This document shows, in pieces, positions 8,082 to 18,127 of a stretch of 64,000 nucleotides of DNA (position 1 is the first letter of the stretch; each line of letters opens with the position of its first letter). The translations under genes and the position numbers were made by a program. The stretch is from Chryseobacterium sp. 3008163 (GTDB lineage: Bacteria; Bacteroidota; Bacteroidia; Flavobacteriales; Weeksellaceae), in the NCBI RefSeq assembly GCF_003669035.1, contig NZ_CP033070.1, positions 2,666,001 to 2,730,000 on the forward strand, written 5' to 3'. The notes under the pieces are model-generated. The model was not told the DNA's origin and did no database searches. It saw only the letters and a list, made by a program, of their open reading frames with translations.

Positions 8082-9731
8082 ATGCTTTCGAGAATATACA
8101 TTAAAAATTTTGCCCTTATTGATGCATTAGATGTGTCCTTAAAAAATGGTTTACAGGTGATTACCGGTGAAACCGGAGCCGGAAAATCTATTATTTTGGG
8201 TGCACTTCGATTGATCTTAGGTGAAAGAGCTGATGTAAAATCAATATCAAAAACTGACGAAAAAAGTATTGTCGAAACTGAATTTGACCTGAATAATCAG
8301 TTCAAAAAATTCTTTATAGAAAACGATCTCGACTACGAACATCAAACGATTATCAGAAGAGAAATTTTGCCTTCAGGGAAATCAAGAGCGTTTATCAATG
8401 ATGTTCCGGTGACTTTGGATGTGTTGAAAGAACTTACTTCACAGTTGATCGATATTCACTCGCAGTTTGAAACGTCTAATCTTTTTACGGCAGATTATCA
8501 GTTTAAAATTATCGATGGACTTTCAGATAATAAAAAAATCATTGAAGAATATCAGCAGGATTTTTTAGAATTTCAAAGTCTAAAAACACAGCTTAAAAAA
8601 TTCCAGACACAACTTTCAGAAAATACAAAGGAAAGCGATTACAAACAGTTTTTACTGAATGAATTGGAAGATCTGAAATTGGATGATGTAGATTATAACG
8701 ATTTGCAGAATCAACTTTCTATGCAGGAAAATGCAGGAATGATTTCTGAAAATATAGCACAGATTCTCTCAAGATTCCACCAGGAAGAAATCGGAATTCT
8801 TTCTTTCTTTAATGAAGCTAAAAATAAACTGTCGAAAATTGCTGATGTTTCTCACTCTTTTTCTGAATTGGATGGAAGGTTGGAAGGTTCTTTTGTTGAA
8901 TTAAAAGATATTCTCCAGGAATTGGAAGACGAAGCTGAAAAAATTGAAATCAATCCTGAAAATTTAGCCATACTTTCTGAACTGAATAATAAAATCAACG
9001 CTTTATTTCTCAAACATAACGTTTCTGATCTTGATGAATTAAAAGAAATCAGAGATCAATTATCCGGCGAACAAAAAGGAACGGCGGAAATTGAAGCATA
9101 TATTTCAGAAATTGAATTGAATATTTCAAAAAAAGAAAAATCACTTCAGTCTTTAGCTGAAAAACTTTCTAAGAACAGAAAGAAAAGCGTTCCTGTTTTC
9201 ATTAAAAAAGCCGAAGATTTATTAAAAAAATTAGGCCTTGAAAAAGCAAAAGTAGACATCGAATTAACCGATGTTCCGGAATTTAATCAATTTGGAAAAG
9301 AAAATATTCAGCTTTTGTTTCAGGCAAATTCTGGTTTTCCTTTAAAACCGATTCAGACTGCTATTTCAGGAGGTGAAAGATCGCGTGTCATGTTGGCGGT
9401 GAAGAAAATTATTGCTGAAAGCGATATGCTTCCTACACTTATTTTAGATGAAATCGACACCGGAGTTTCCGGAAAAGTAGCCGAAGAAATCGGAAATCTG
9501 ATGCGTGAAATGTCTCAGGATATGCAGTTAATTGTCATCTCTCACTTAGCACAGGTTGCCGCAAAAGGAAATGATAATTATAAAGTCGTAAAAGAAGATA
9601 TCAACGGCAAAACACAATCTACAATTATCACTTTAAACGAAGAAGAAAAATTAAATGAGATTGCTCAATTGCTTTCCGGAAGTAAAATTACGGAGGCTGC
9701 GATGGCGCAGGCGAGGGAGTTGATTGGGTAA
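8082..9731 (+). CDS. recN: DNA repair protein RecN
   Basis: An SMC-like ATPase acting in double-strand break repair. The N-terminal half carries Walker A in ITGETGAGKSIILGALRLIL (about residues 27-46), followed by the family-typical LIDIHSQFET. Long coiled-coil segments span about residues 145-400. The ABC signature ISGGERSRVMLAVKKI and Walker B LPTLILDEIDTGVSG are at about residues 427-465, then VISHLAQVAA. The 549-residue length is normal. It has its own promoter 26 bp upstream. Confidence 0.97.
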   Translation: MLSRIYIKNFALIDALDVSLKNGLQVITGETGAGKSIILGALRLILGERADVKSISKTDEKSIVETEFDLNNQFKKFFIENDLDYEHQTIIRREILPSGKSRAFINDVPVTLDVLKELTSQLIDIHSQFETSNLFTADYQFKIIDGLSDNKKIIEEYQQDFLEFQSLKTQLKKFQTQLSENTKESDYKQFLLNELEDLKLDDVDYNDLQNQLSMQENAGMISENIAQILSRFHQEEIGILSFFNEAKNKLSKIADVSHSFSELDGRLEGSFVELKDILQELEDEAEKIEINPENLAILSELNNKINALFLKHNVSDLDELKEIRDQLSGEQKGTAEIEAYISEIELNISKKEKSLQSLAEKLSKNRKKSVPVFIKKAEDLLKKLGLEKAKVDIELTDVPEFNQFGKENIQLLFQANSGFPLKPIQTAISGGERSRVMLAVKKIIAESDMLPTLILDEIDTGVSGKVAEEIGNLMREMSQDMQLIVISHLAQVAAKGNDNYKVVKEDINGKTQSTIITLNEEEKLNEIAQLLSGSKITEAAMAQARELIG

Positions 9732-9748
9732 CGAATTTCTGCATACAC

Positions 9749-9811
9749 TTTGTCATTCCGGAGGAATCTCAACAATTCTTCATTCTATCTAGATTCCTCC
9801 GGAATGACAAA
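9749..9811. repeat. Perfect 21-bp inverted repeat (intergenic palindromic element)
   Basis: The left arm, bases 9749-9769 (containing GTCATTCCGGAGGAATC), is exactly complementary to the right arm, 9791-9811, around a 21-nt loop. No T tract follows. It lies in the 238-bp gap after recN. The CCGGAGGAAT core resembles palindromic elements scattered in Chryseobacterium genomes (recollection). It could also terminate recN transcription. Confidence 0.7.
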
Positions 9812-9969
9812 CATTGCGCTTATTTTGTTTGACCAGAATTTAGACCATCAATTTTCCGTACACTTTACTTGTTAAAAGATAACTACCTTAAAATCCAATT
9901 AAAATCCCAAGTTTAGGATAAAACTGTAACAAAAACTGCATTATATTTACTAATGTAAAAAAGTAAACT

Positions 9970-11436
9970 ATGTTTGTACAGTTCCTGAAGTTAGAAATCA
10001 AAAGTTTTTTTCGTGGCACTTCCGTCGGAATCAATCTGGCAATGAAGATATTCCGGTTTTTAGGAATTTTATCGATGATTGCTTATTGCATCGGGGCGGG
10101 TTTTCTGGCTTTTTTCTATGTAGAGAAAGAAATGGAACAAGACCCTTTAAAGGTGGTTTCAAAATTTATGATTATCGTGTGGGTTGCTGATTTGATTTTT
10201 AAATATATGATGCAGCAGATGTCTACACAAAACATCAAACCATTTCTCACACTGAATATTTCGAAGAAAACGCTCGTCAATTATATGCTGATTAAGACTT
10301 TTCTCTCACCGTTCAGCTGGATGAATTCCTTTTTCTTTGTGACATTTGCGGCAATCTGTATGTTCAATGGTTTTGGAGTTCTGGGAAGCTTAAGCTGGCT
10401 GATTGCACTTTCACTGCTGTTTTATCTTAATAATTTTATCAATATTCTTTTTAATAATAGAGAAAATATTGCCATTGCAGTAGGTGTTTTGTTTGCGATT
10501 ATTGGCGGTTTGGCGTATTACAACATTGTTCCGGTTTTAGATTATTCTGAAAAACTTTTTTATGCATTTTATGATCAGCCTTATTTTACGGTACTTTCAA
10601 TTGCCTTATTTGCCGGATTATGGTGGATATGTTTCAACCACGTAAAAAAAGAATTCTATCTTGATCAAGGCCTGGAAGATAAAAAAACAATAGGTAAGAC
10701 AGAAAACATTGCTTTCCTCAATAAATACGGAGCAATCGGAAGTTTCATCAACAACGATATCAAAATGATGAGACGCAATAAAGTCACCAAAGGAATCATC
10801 ATCGGAAGTTTCATGTTTATATTTTACGGGTTGCTGATGTTTTCGTCAGATATCTACAAAACACCTTACATGATGATGTTTATGGGGTTGTTTGTGACGG
10901 GCGGTTTTCAGTTTTTATTCGGGCAGAGAGTTCCTTCTTTCGACAGTTCGTACTATCCTTTAATGATGACTTTGAATGTTCCATACAAAGAATATCTAAA
11001 GGCGAAATGGTGGCTGATGAATATTGTGACGGCAGTTTCCATTGTTGTTGCCTTGTTCTATGCGATTATCAGTTGGGAAATGTATTTTACTTTTTTCGCT
11101 GCAGGTTTGTATAATATTGGGGTCAATTCTCAGTTCACTTTGTGGTCGGGAGCATTTAATAAAACGCAGATTGACCTTAATTCCAAAGAAAAAGTGATGG
11201 GACAGAAGAATAGTTTCAATCTGAAAAGTCTTTTATTATTGATACCAAAAATGCTTTTGCCAATGGCGGTTTTTGGTATATCTAAATATTTCTTCGGAAT
11301 GACCGGCGGTATGGTTTCTATTGCTATTCTTGGTCTGATAGGATTTTTATTCAGAGAAAAAATATTTGATACAATTGTGAAACAGTACAAAAGTGAAAAA
11401 TACAGCACATTAGAAGCATTTAAATCTAAAAATTAA
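9970..11436 (+). CDS. DUF5687 family ABC transporter permease
   Basis: A 488-residue polytopic membrane protein with about 11-12 hydrophobic segments, beginning MFVQFLKLEIKSFFRGTSV. It matches DUF5687, a Bacteroidota family found beside ABC ATPases. The stop is 4 bp before the ATG of an ATPase gene, so the two almost certainly form one transporter. Substrate is unknown; the layout resembles ABC-2 type exporters. A near-consensus -7 element, TATATTTA, lies about 20 bp upstream. Confidence 0.85.
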   Translation: MFVQFLKLEIKSFFRGTSVGINLAMKIFRFLGILSMIAYCIGAGFLAFFYVEKEMEQDPLKVVSKFMIIVWVADLIFKYMMQQMSTQNIKPFLTLNISKKTLVNYMLIKTFLSPFSWMNSFFFVTFAAICMFNGFGVLGSLSWLIALSLLFYLNNFINILFNNRENIAIAVGVLFAIIGGLAYYNIVPVLDYSEKLFYAFYDQPYFTVLSIALFAGLWWICFNHVKKEFYLDQGLEDKKTIGKTENIAFLNKYGAIGSFINNDIKMMRRNKVTKGIIIGSFMFIFYGLLMFSSDIYKTPYMMMFMGLFVTGGFQFLFGQRVPSFDSSYYPLMMTLNVPYKEYLKAKWWLMNIVTAVSIVVALFYAIISWEMYFTFFAAGLYNIGVNSQFTLWSGAFNKTQIDLNSKEKVMGQKNSFNLKSLLLLIPKMLLPMAVFGISKYFFGMTGGMVSIAILGLIGFLFREKIFDTIVKQYKSEKYSTLEAFKSKN

Positions 11437-11440
11437 TACA

Positions 11441-12154
11441 ATGATTACTATAAATAATTTATCTAAAACGTACGGAAAAGCAACCGTTCTCAATATTGAA
11501 AATCTTGAAATTCCTAAAGGTGAAACATTCGGTCTGGTAGGAAACAACGGAGCAGGGAAAACTACGCTTTTCAGTTTAATGTTGGATTTAATTCAGCCGA
11601 CAACCGGTTTTGTAAGCATCGACGGAATAAAAGTCAACGAATCTGAAGCCTGGAAATCTAAAGTTGCCGCCTTCGTAGATGATACTTTTTTAATTGGATA
11701 TTTGACGCCGGAGGAATATTTTTATTTCATCGGTGAATTGAGAGGGCAGAACAAAGCTTCTGTGGATGAATTTCTGAAACAGTTCCATGATCTTTTTAAT
11801 GGTGAAATCGTCAACTCAGGAAAATACGTGAGAGATCTATCCAAAGGAAATCAGAAAAAAGTAGGAATTGTAGGTGCAATCATCGGAAATCCTGAAATCG
11901 TTATTTTGGATGAGCCTTTTGCCAACCTTGATCCTTCTACACAAATCAAGCTTAAAAATTTAATTAAAGAATTATCTAAGCAAAGTGGTGTTACATTCTT
12001 GATTTCAAGTCACGATTTGGCGCACACCACTGAAGTCTGCAACCGAATTGTTGTTGTCAATAAAGGTCTTCAGGTAAAAGATATCCAAACCAATCCGGAA
12101 ACATTGAAAGATTTAGAGCAATATTTTGCCGATCAGGTGAATATCCCAGTTTAA
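11441..12154 (+). CDS. ABC transporter ATP-binding protein
   Basis: The ATPase partner of the DUF5687 permease (4-bp gap). All expected motifs are visible in 237 residues: Walker A LVGNNGAGKTTLF (about residues 33-45), signature LSKGNQKKVGIVGA (about 134-147), Walker B EIVILDEPFANLDP (about 153-166) and the switch His in LISSHDL. The signature has LSKGN rather than LSGGQ, which is common in ABC-2 type drug or lipid exporters. A hairpin terminator follows. Confidence 0.93.
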   Translation: MITINNLSKTYGKATVLNIENLEIPKGETFGLVGNNGAGKTTLFSLMLDLIQPTTGFVSIDGIKVNESEAWKSKVAAFVDDTFLIGYLTPEEYFYFIGELRGQNKASVDEFLKQFHDLFNGEIVNSGKYVRDLSKGNQKKVGIVGAIIGNPEIVILDEPFANLDPSTQIKLKNLIKELSKQSGVTFLISSHDLAHTTEVCNRIVVVNKGLQVKDIQTNPETLKDLEQYFADQVNIPV

Positions 12155-12165
12155 ATTAAAATCAG

Positions 12166-12194
12166 AATCCAGTTTCTTTATTAGAAATTGGATT
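12166..12194 (+). terminator. Intrinsic terminator after the ABC exporter
   Basis: AATCCAGTTTCT pairs with AGAAATTGGATT (one G-T wobble) around a 5-nt loop, followed by a run of T. Confidence 0.75.
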
Positions 12195-12303
12195 TTTTTA
12201 CTGCTCATTTTTAGTTAGTTATCATTTTGATAACAAAAAATATTTTTTTTGTGTAACCTTTTCAACTTTTTACGGTCTTTATAGTAGAAACAGAATAACA
12301 ACC

Positions 12304-12864
12304 ATGAAGCTTTTGTTTAAAAATAAAAAAGAAGATTTGCTGAGCCGTTTGAAAAAACAGGATCCGGCCGCGCAGAAAATCTTTTATGATCAGAGTGTAA
12401 AGAAATTTCTGAGTGTGGCAAAAAGCTACATCAGCGATATTTATCAGGCGGAGGATTGTGTAATCAAAGCATTTTGCAAAATTTTTAAACATATTGAAAG
12501 CTTTCGCGGTGAAGGAAATTTTGAAGGTTGGGCGAGAAAAATTGTGGTTAACGAGTGTCTTAATTTTATTAAAAGCCACAAAACGGTTTTTTATCTCGAC
12601 GACGTCAACGCTTCTGTTTTGGAAGAAATTCATGAAGAGCAAATCGTCTTTGATTTTAATGCACAGGAACTTTTAGATCAGCTTCCGGATGCTTACAGAA
12701 TGGTTTTTAACCTTTATGTGATTGAAGAATATTCGCATCAGGAAATCGCAGATACTTTAAATATTTCTACTGCTGTAAGCAAAACGCAACTCTTCAGAGC
12801 CAAAGAAAAATTGAGAAAGATTTACTTTCAACAACAAAAAAAACTGAAAAATGAACACGTCTAA
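12304..12864 (+). CDS. RNA polymerase sigma factor, sigma-70 family (ECF-like)
   Basis: A 186-residue ECF-type sigma factor. Region 2 is at about residues 28-80 (DIYQAEDCVIKAFCKIFKHI and FRGEGNFEGWARKIVVNECL). Region 4, the -35-binding HTH, is at about 120-170 (LPDAYRMVFNLYVIEEYSHQ, then EIADTLNIS and KTQLFRAKEKLR). It overlaps the next gene by 14 nt; that gene encodes a one-TM protein fitting an anti-sigma factor, and an outer-membrane protein gene follows. The three-gene cassette resembles cell-envelope-responsive sigma systems (inference). Confidence 0.9.
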   Translation: MKLLFKNKKEDLLSRLKKQDPAAQKIFYDQSVKKFLSVAKSYISDIYQAEDCVIKAFCKIFKHIESFRGEGNFEGWARKIVVNECLNFIKSHKTVFYLDDVNASVLEEIHEEQIVFDFNAQELLDQLPDAYRMVFNLYVIEEYSHQEIADTLNISTAVSKTQLFRAKEKLRKIYFQQQKKLKNEHV

Positions 12865-13462
12865 AAATAATTTGGAATATCAGATCAAAAAGCAAGTCGA
12901 GGAGAGAGAAATTGCTCCTTCAAGAGATTTGTGGTCTGAAATTGAAGTGCAGACTCAAATAGTTGGTGACACTCAGACAAAAAAAATCAATTGGTTTTTG
13001 GTAGCGGCTTGTTTAGTTTTAATGATCAGTTTGGGAGCCGTTTTGATTTTTAATGAAAATAAATCATCCGACATTCAGGTTGCACAGAAAGAAACGATTA
13101 TAAAAGACCCGGTTGCAAAACCTGAAATTAAAAATACTCTTGAAATTATTCAGCAAGGTCAGGAAAAACATGAGGGAGTAGATAATTTAGCTTCTACAAA
13201 ATCTGAAATGGTGAGTTCTGAAATTAATGAAGAAAAGCAGATGCTTCCTATCATTAAAGAAAATTCTAAAGAGATTGCAGCTCAGATTTCTCAGATTCCG
13301 GCAGAGAAAATTATTGCAAAAGCAGATTCGGCAAAAGTTCAGGTCAAAAAGAAAAGATATGTTGATCCTTCAACTTTACTTTTCTCGGTAGAACATAAAA
13401 GCGTTATCGAAAAATCGAAAGATGGAAGCAACGTCGCAAAGGTTGATCTCAATTCAAATTAA
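12851..13462 (+). CDS. Single-TM hypothetical protein, probable anti-sigma partner
   Basis: A 203-residue protein with a soluble N-terminus of about 50 residues, one transmembrane helix (NWFLVAACLVLMISLGAVLI, about residues 48-67), and a long Lys/Glu-rich periplasmic tail. The N-terminal pattern (EIAPSRDLWSEIEVQ) resembles cytoplasmic anti-sigma segments in Bacteroidota ECF operons, but no zinc anti-sigma HxxxCxxC motif is present. It overlaps the sigma gene by 14 nt, which is the main argument for the role. Confidence 0.7.
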   Translation: MNTSKNNLEYQIKKQVEEREIAPSRDLWSEIEVQTQIVGDTQTKKINWFLVAACLVLMISLGAVLIFNENKSSDIQVAQKETIIKDPVAKPEIKNTLEIIQQGQEKHEGVDNLASTKSEMVSSEINEEKQMLPIIKENSKEIAAQISQIPAEKIIAKADSAKVQVKKKRYVDPSTLLFSVEHKSVIEKSKDGSNVAKVDLNSN

Positions 13463-13493
13463 ATCAATTTAAACTAAAAAAAATAATAATACT

Positions 13494-14531
13494 ATGATTA
13501 AGAAATTTATCATCACAGGAATGTTGTGCCTTATTGCCACATCAATAAATGCACAAAAATCGCTTAAAATAGACCTTTCTTCTAAAAGCGAAACAAAGGT
13601 AAGCCCCATTGTAAAAGAGAAAATTGAAGAATATTCTGTGAAGATCAATGAGATTATTCAGGAGGAGAAAAATCTGATGGAAGCAGAATTACTTGCTCTT
13701 CAAACTAAAAGTTTAGATAAAGCGGAATTTGATAAGCAAAAATCTCAGATTGCAGATAATTATTCTGAGAAAATTGATCAGAGAATTGAATCTTTGGGTT
13801 TTGATCTGGATAATGTAATCCAAAAGCAGGTAAGATTCTCATTGCTGAATTCTGATGTGACTTCTAATGAAGAATTGAAGGCAAAACTGATGAAGAAGTT
13901 CCGGCCAACGAAAGATTTTTCAGGATATTTCACTTACGGTATTATGAATCTTACCAATGACCTTCCGGATAATGGCTTAGATAAAAACATGGGATATGCG
14001 AGCAATCTTGAATTTGGTTTGAAATTTAATTATCAGTTTAGCAGAACAAGTCCGTGGGGATTGACTTCCGGAATTGGATTTTCATGGAGAACGCTTCGTC
14101 CAGATAATAATATGATTTTTGCTAAAGATGCCAATGCAGGAGTTTATTTAGCAAACTATGGCGGCGATGTTGATAAAACGAAATTGAGAACGGGGTACAT
14201 TATGGTTCCGCTGGGTATTCAGTATAATTTCTCAAAGCTGAAAAATGCCGGAATGGATGTTCAGTACAGACCTTACTCTGATGGATTTAGAGTTGCTGCG
14301 AATATGTATGGAGGCGTAAAAATGTCAACTAACAACATTGTAAGAGGTGACGGTCCGGATTTCAGAGACAGAGGGAATTATCAGGTAAACCCTTTGGTGT
14401 ATGGTGCGCAGTTTACGGTTTCTTACGACAACATCAGTCTTTTCGTGAAAAAAGATTTCAGCAACTTTTTCAAAGGAAATCACTTCGAAAATGACAAAGC
14501 AATCATTTTTGGCATAGGATTTGGATTGTAG
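13494..14531 (+). CDS. Secreted coiled-coil / outer-membrane beta-barrel protein
   Basis: A 345-residue exported protein with signal peptide MIKKFIITGMLCLIATSINAQ. Residues about 35-115 are charged and helical, likely coiled coil. The C-terminal two thirds look like an outer-membrane beta barrel: alternating aromatic strands (FSGYFTYGIMNL, LEFGLKFNYQFS, WGLTSGIGFSW) and a terminal strand ending FGIGFGL. It is 31 bp after the anti-sigma-like gene and ends at a strong terminator, so it is probably the envelope output or sensor of the sigma cassette. Confidence 0.72.
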   Translation: MIKKFIITGMLCLIATSINAQKSLKIDLSSKSETKVSPIVKEKIEEYSVKINEIIQEEKNLMEAELLALQTKSLDKAEFDKQKSQIADNYSEKIDQRIESLGFDLDNVIQKQVRFSLLNSDVTSNEELKAKLMKKFRPTKDFSGYFTYGIMNLTNDLPDNGLDKNMGYASNLEFGLKFNYQFSRTSPWGLTSGIGFSWRTLRPDNNMIFAKDANAGVYLANYGGDVDKTKLRTGYIMVPLGIQYNFSKLKNAGMDVQYRPYSDGFRVAANMYGGVKMSTNNIVRGDGPDFRDRGNYQVNPLVYGAQFTVSYDNISLFVKKDFSNFFKGNHFENDKAIIFGIGFGL

Positions 14532-14552
14532 TTTTTACACATTCATATTAAC

Positions 14553-14594
14553 AAACAAAACACTCCGTAGATTTTTCTACGGAGTGTTTTGTTT
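14553..14594. terminator. Bidirectional terminator (19-bp stem)
   Basis: A perfect stem of about 19 bp with a TTTT loop. Core arms are CACTCCGTAGA and TCTACGGAGTG, flanked by A-rich and T-rich ends. It separates the barrel gene from convergent fumC. Confidence 0.9.
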
Positions 14595-14609
14595 TTATGA
14601 AGTGGTATA

Positions 14610-16004
14610 TTATTTTAAACTTCCCACCATATCTTCAGGCTTCACCCACTCGTCAAACTGTTCAGAAGTTACAAAACCAAGATTGATTGCTTCTTCTTTT
14701 AACGTAGTTCCGTTTTTATGAGCGGTTTTTGCAATTTTTGCTGCATTTTCGTAACCGATATGCGTATTCAAAGCAGTTACTAGCATCAAAGATTTATCGA
14801 CCAGTTCTTTGATTCTTTCGTGATTAGGTTCAATTCCAACGGCGCAATGATCGTTAAATGAAATACAAGCATCAGCTATTAATTGGGCAGACTGTAAGAA
14901 GTTATAAGCCATCACTGGTTTGAAAACATTCAGTTCATAATTCCCTTGGGTTCCCGCAAAAGAAATCGTGGTGTCGTTTCCTAAAATTTGAGCACAAACC
15001 ATCGTTAAGGCTTCGTTCTGTGTAGGGTTTACTTTCCCTGGCATGATTGAAGAACCTGGCTCATTTTCCGGGATATGAATTTCGCCAATTCCTGAACGTG
15101 GTCCGGAAGCCATTAGTCTTATATCCTGAGCAATTTTATATAGCGAAACAGCCAATTGTTTCAGCGCTCCGTGAGATTCTACGATTGCATCGTGAGCCGC
15201 CAAGGCTTCAAATTTATTTTCTGCTGTTACAAAAGGAAGATTGGTAAACTTAGCAATATATTCTGCAACTTTTACATCGTAACCTTTTGGTGTATTCAAT
15301 CCTGTTCCCACTGCAGTTCCTCCTAAAGCCAATTCGGAAAGGTGTGGTAATGTATTTTTTAAAGCTTTAATGCCGTAATTTAACTGAGCAACATACCCTG
15401 AAAATTCCTGACCTAAAGTCAATGGAGTAGCATCCATCAAGTGTGTTCTCCCAATTTTTACAATGTCTTTAAATTCAATTGCTTTTTCGTCCAACGTATT
15501 TTTTAGTTTCTCAACTGCAGGGATGGTTACTTCAACCACTTTTTTATAAGCAGCGATGTGCATTGCTGTCGGATAAGTGTCATTTGAAGACTGAGATTTG
15601 TTGACATCGTCATTCGGGTGAACTTCAGTTTTATCCCCAAGATTTCCTCCTGCATTTACATGCGAACGATTGGCGATTACCTCATTCACATTCATATTCG
15701 ACTGCGTTCCCGAACCGGTTTGCCAGATTACCAACGGAAATTGATCGTTTAATTTTCCTTCAAGGATTTCTTCACAAACTTTTGCAATCATATCTCTTTT
15801 TTCTGCTGGAAGAACCCCCAAATCTGCATTGGTGAAGGCTGCTGCTTTTTTTAAATAAGCAAAAGCTTCAATAATTTCATGTGGCATAGAGCTTTCCGGG
15901 CCGATTTTGAAATTGTTTCTTGAACGTTCTGTTTGTGCACCCCAAAACTTGTCAGCAGGAACCTGCACTTCACCCATGGTGTCTTTTTCTATTCTGTAAT
16001 TCAT
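14610..16004 (-). CDS. fumC: Class II fumarate hydratase
   Basis: The oxygen-stable, iron-free fumarase of the TCA cycle (fumarate to L-malate). The 464-residue length is standard. Signatures are all present: [19 protein letters not shown] (about residues 95-113), [32 protein letters not shown] and the superfamily signature [16 protein letters not shown] (about residues 317-332) with the catalytic-loop Ser. It is divergent from a class I fumarase gene across a 357-bp gap. Confidence 0.97.
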   Translation of the reverse strand: MNYRIEKDTMGEVQVPADKFWGAQTERSRNNFKIGPESSMPHEIIEAFAYLKKAAAFTNADLGVLPAEKRDMIAKVCEEILEGKLNDQFPLVIWQTGSGTQSNMNVNEVIANRSHVNAGGNLGDKTEVHPNDDVNKSQSSNDTYPTAMHIAAYKKVVEVTIPAVEKLKNTLDEKAIEFKDIVKIGRTHLMDATPLTLGQEFSGYVAQLNYGIKALKNTLPHLSELALGGTAVGTGLNTPKGYDVKVAEYIAKFTNLPFVTAENKFEALAAHDAIVESHGALKQLAVSLYKIAQDIRLMASGPRSGIGEIHIPENEPGSSIMPGKVNPTQNEALTMVCAQILGNDTTISFAGTQGNYELNVFKPVMAYNFLQSAQLIADACISFNDHCAVGIEPNHERIKELVDKSLMLVTALNTHIGYENAAKIAKTAHKNGTTLKEEAINLGFVTSEQFDEWVKPEDMVGSLK

Positions 16005-16149
16005 TGTGATTGAAAATTTTATCTATTTAAATTAAACCATAAAAGGCAAAAAAAATTAACACTTTAGTTATTTATAAGCTTCAATTGTTTGAAAATAGAA
16101 GTTCACTTAAGATGAAAATCAAAGATTTTGCTTAATTTTTTAAGCATCA

Positions 16150-16168
16150 GAAACCTCGAAGAGGTTTC
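16150..16168. repeat. 8-bp inverted repeat hairpin
   Basis: GAAACCTC and GAGGTTTC flank a GAA loop, inside the fumarase intergenic region. It may be a repeat-family member or an operator; nothing in the sequence decides. Confidence 0.5.
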
Positions 16169-16306
16169 AAAAACTAATGTGTTCTTCTAAAGCATCATTT
16201 ATTAAACTTAAAGTGACTAATGTGTTTAAAAACTTTCTTTAAAGTTAAACAATGCCTAAAAACCTTGCAATTTATAATCATTATAAATATCAATCTAAGT
16301 CACTGA

Positions 16307-16342
16307 TTTTGCTCATGCTTTTTTCACTATGTTTTATTTTTG
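16307..16342 (+). promoter_or_regulatory. Promoter of class I fumarase gene
   Basis: TTTTG at 16307-16311 and TATTTTTG at 16335-16342, with 23 bp between, fit the Bacteroidota consensus. The ATG is 19 bp further. Confidence 0.55.
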
Positions 16343-16361
16343 CACCGAAAATAGAAAGTAA

Positions 16362-17969
16362 ATGGATTTTAAATATCAGGATCCGTATCCAATTTTGAAA
16401 GATGATACGGTTTATAAAAAATTGACTTCAGATTATGTGAAAGTTGAGCAGCACGGAGAAAGAGAAATTTTGACGATCGACCCGAAAGGTTTGGAGCTAC
16501 TGGCTGAAGAGGCTATGGCAGACGTTTCTTTCATGCTTCGTTCTTCACATTTGGAAAGCTTAAGAAAAATTATTGATGATCCTGAAGCTACAGATAACGA
16601 TAGATTCGTTGCTTATAATTTACTTCAAAATGCTGCGGTTGCGGTAGAGGGAGCTTTGCCTTCTTGCCAAGATACCGGAACTGCAATCGTAATGGGTAAA
16701 AAAGGTGAAAATGTTTACACAGGCGTTGATGACGGCGAATATTTAAGCAAAGGGATTTACAATACGTACCAGAAGAGAAACTTAAGATATTCTCAGGTTG
16801 TTCCTTTGACGATGTTTGATGAGAAAAATTCTGGTTCAAATCTACCCGCACAGATTGATATTTATGCTAAAAAAGGAAATTATTACGAGTTTTTGTTCTT
16901 GACGAAAGGTGGAGGTTCTGCCAACAAAACTTTCCTGTATCAAAAAACAAAATCTTTACTCAACGAAAAATCTCTTGAAGCATTTGTAAAAGAAAGAATT
17001 TCAGACTTGGGAACTGCAGCTTGCCCGCCTTACCACTTGGCTTTGGTTATTGGTGGAACTTCTGCTGAAGCAAATTTAGCAACAGTAAAAAAAGCATCAG
17101 CAAAGTATTACGACAACCTTCCGACTGAAGGAAATGAAGCTGGTCAAGCTTTCAGAGATTTGGAATGGGAAGCAAAAGTTCAGAAAATCTGTCAGGAAAG
17201 TGCCATTGGTGCTCAGTTTGGTGGGAAATATTTAACTCATGATGTTCGAGTAATAAGATTACCTCGTCACGCGGCTTCTTGTCTAGTGGGAATGGGAGTT
17301 TCTTGTTCAGCTGACAGAAATATTAAAGGAAAAATTACCAAAGAAGGAATTTTCTTAGAGCAGTTGGAGCAAGATCCAAAAAGATTTTTACCTGCAACGC
17401 CGCCACATTTAGAAGCAGCAGTTGATATTGATTTGAATAAGCCAATGCCTGAAATTTTGGCTGAACTGTCAAAATATCCCATCAAAACAAGATTGAAATT
17501 AAACGGAACTCTTATTGTTGCAAGAGATATTGCTCACGCAAAAATCAAAGAATTATTGGATTCTGGACAGCCAATGCCTGAATATTTCAAGAATCACCCG
17601 ATTTATTACGCAGGACCTGCAAAAACTCCGGAAGGAATGGCTTCAGGAAGTTTCGGGCCAACAACTGCAGGAAGAATGGATGTGTATGTTGACGAATTCC
17701 AAAGTCATGGCGGAAGCATGGTGATGTTGGCAAAAGGAAACAGAACTTCTGATGTTACCAATGCTTGTCACAAATACGGAGGTTTCTACATTGGTTCGAT
17801 CGGAGGGCCAGCTGCAATTTTAGCAAAAGATAATATTTTGTCAGTCGAAGTGGTTGATTTCCCGGAATTAGGAATGGAAGCGGTAAGAAAAATTGAAGTG
17901 AAAGATTTCCCAGCATTCATTATTACCGATGATAAAGGAAATGACTTCTTTGCCAATCTTGCGCATTAG
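16362..17969 (+). CDS. Class I fumarate hydratase (4Fe-4S)
   Basis: The oxygen-sensitive iron-sulfur fumarase, interconverting fumarate and malate. At 535 residues it is the fused alpha plus beta form seen in FumA/FumB. The cluster-ligand cysteines are visible in [10 protein letters not shown] (about residue 105), [12 protein letters not shown] (about 224) and a third at [10 protein letters not shown]...[12 protein letters not shown] (about 313-318). The C-terminal beta domain has [11 protein letters not shown] and [20 protein letters not shown]. It has its own promoter and is divergent from fumC. Confidence 0.93.
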   Translation: MDFKYQDPYPILKDDTVYKKLTSDYVKVEQHGEREILTIDPKGLELLAEEAMADVSFMLRSSHLESLRKIIDDPEATDNDRFVAYNLLQNAAVAVEGALPSCQDTGTAIVMGKKGENVYTGVDDGEYLSKGIYNTYQKRNLRYSQVVPLTMFDEKNSGSNLPAQIDIYAKKGNYYEFLFLTKGGGSANKTFLYQKTKSLLNEKSLEAFVKERISDLGTAACPPYHLALVIGGTSAEANLATVKKASAKYYDNLPTEGNEAGQAFRDLEWEAKVQKICQESAIGAQFGGKYLTHDVRVIRLPRHAASCLVGMGVSCSADRNIKGKITKEGIFLEQLEQDPKRFLPATPPHLEAAVDIDLNKPMPEILAELSKYPIKTRLKLNGTLIVARDIAHAKIKELLDSGQPMPEYFKNHPIYYAGPAKTPEGMASGSFGPTTAGRMDVYVDEFQSHGGSMVMLAKGNRTSDVTNACHKYGGFYIGSIGGPAAILAKDNILSVEVVDFPELGMEAVRKIEVKDFPAFIITDDKGNDFFANLAH

Positions 17970-18076
17970 GAATAGAAATTTGGAGAGTTTGAGTCTTTTA
18001 TCTAAAGTCTATTTTCTAAATATCTCCAAAAATTAGTTTAAAATAAAAACAAATTGTAAAATTTAGGTTCTATATC

Positions 18077-18108
18077 TTTTGATGAAAAAGAAAAAAGTCC
18101 TATTTTTG
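18077..18108 (+). promoter_or_regulatory. Promoter with near-ideal Bacteroidota elements
   Basis: TTTTG at 18077-18081, 19 bp spacer, TATTTTTG at 18101-18108. Since transcription would begin near 18114, the ORF start must be downstream, which supports ATG 18128. Confidence 0.65.
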
Positions 18109-18127
18109 CCTAAAATCTATAAGAAAG

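Larger units (their letters stand above)
16005..16361. other. Intergenic region between divergent fumarase genes
   Basis: 357 bp of A/T-rich DNA without a credible ORF. It holds the class I fumarase promoter at its right end, a GCTTAA-TTTT-TTAAGC hairpin (16130-16145), and a GAAACCTC-GAA-GAGGTTTC inverted repeat (16150-16168). I see no known operator such as an FNR-type site. Confidence 0.6.
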
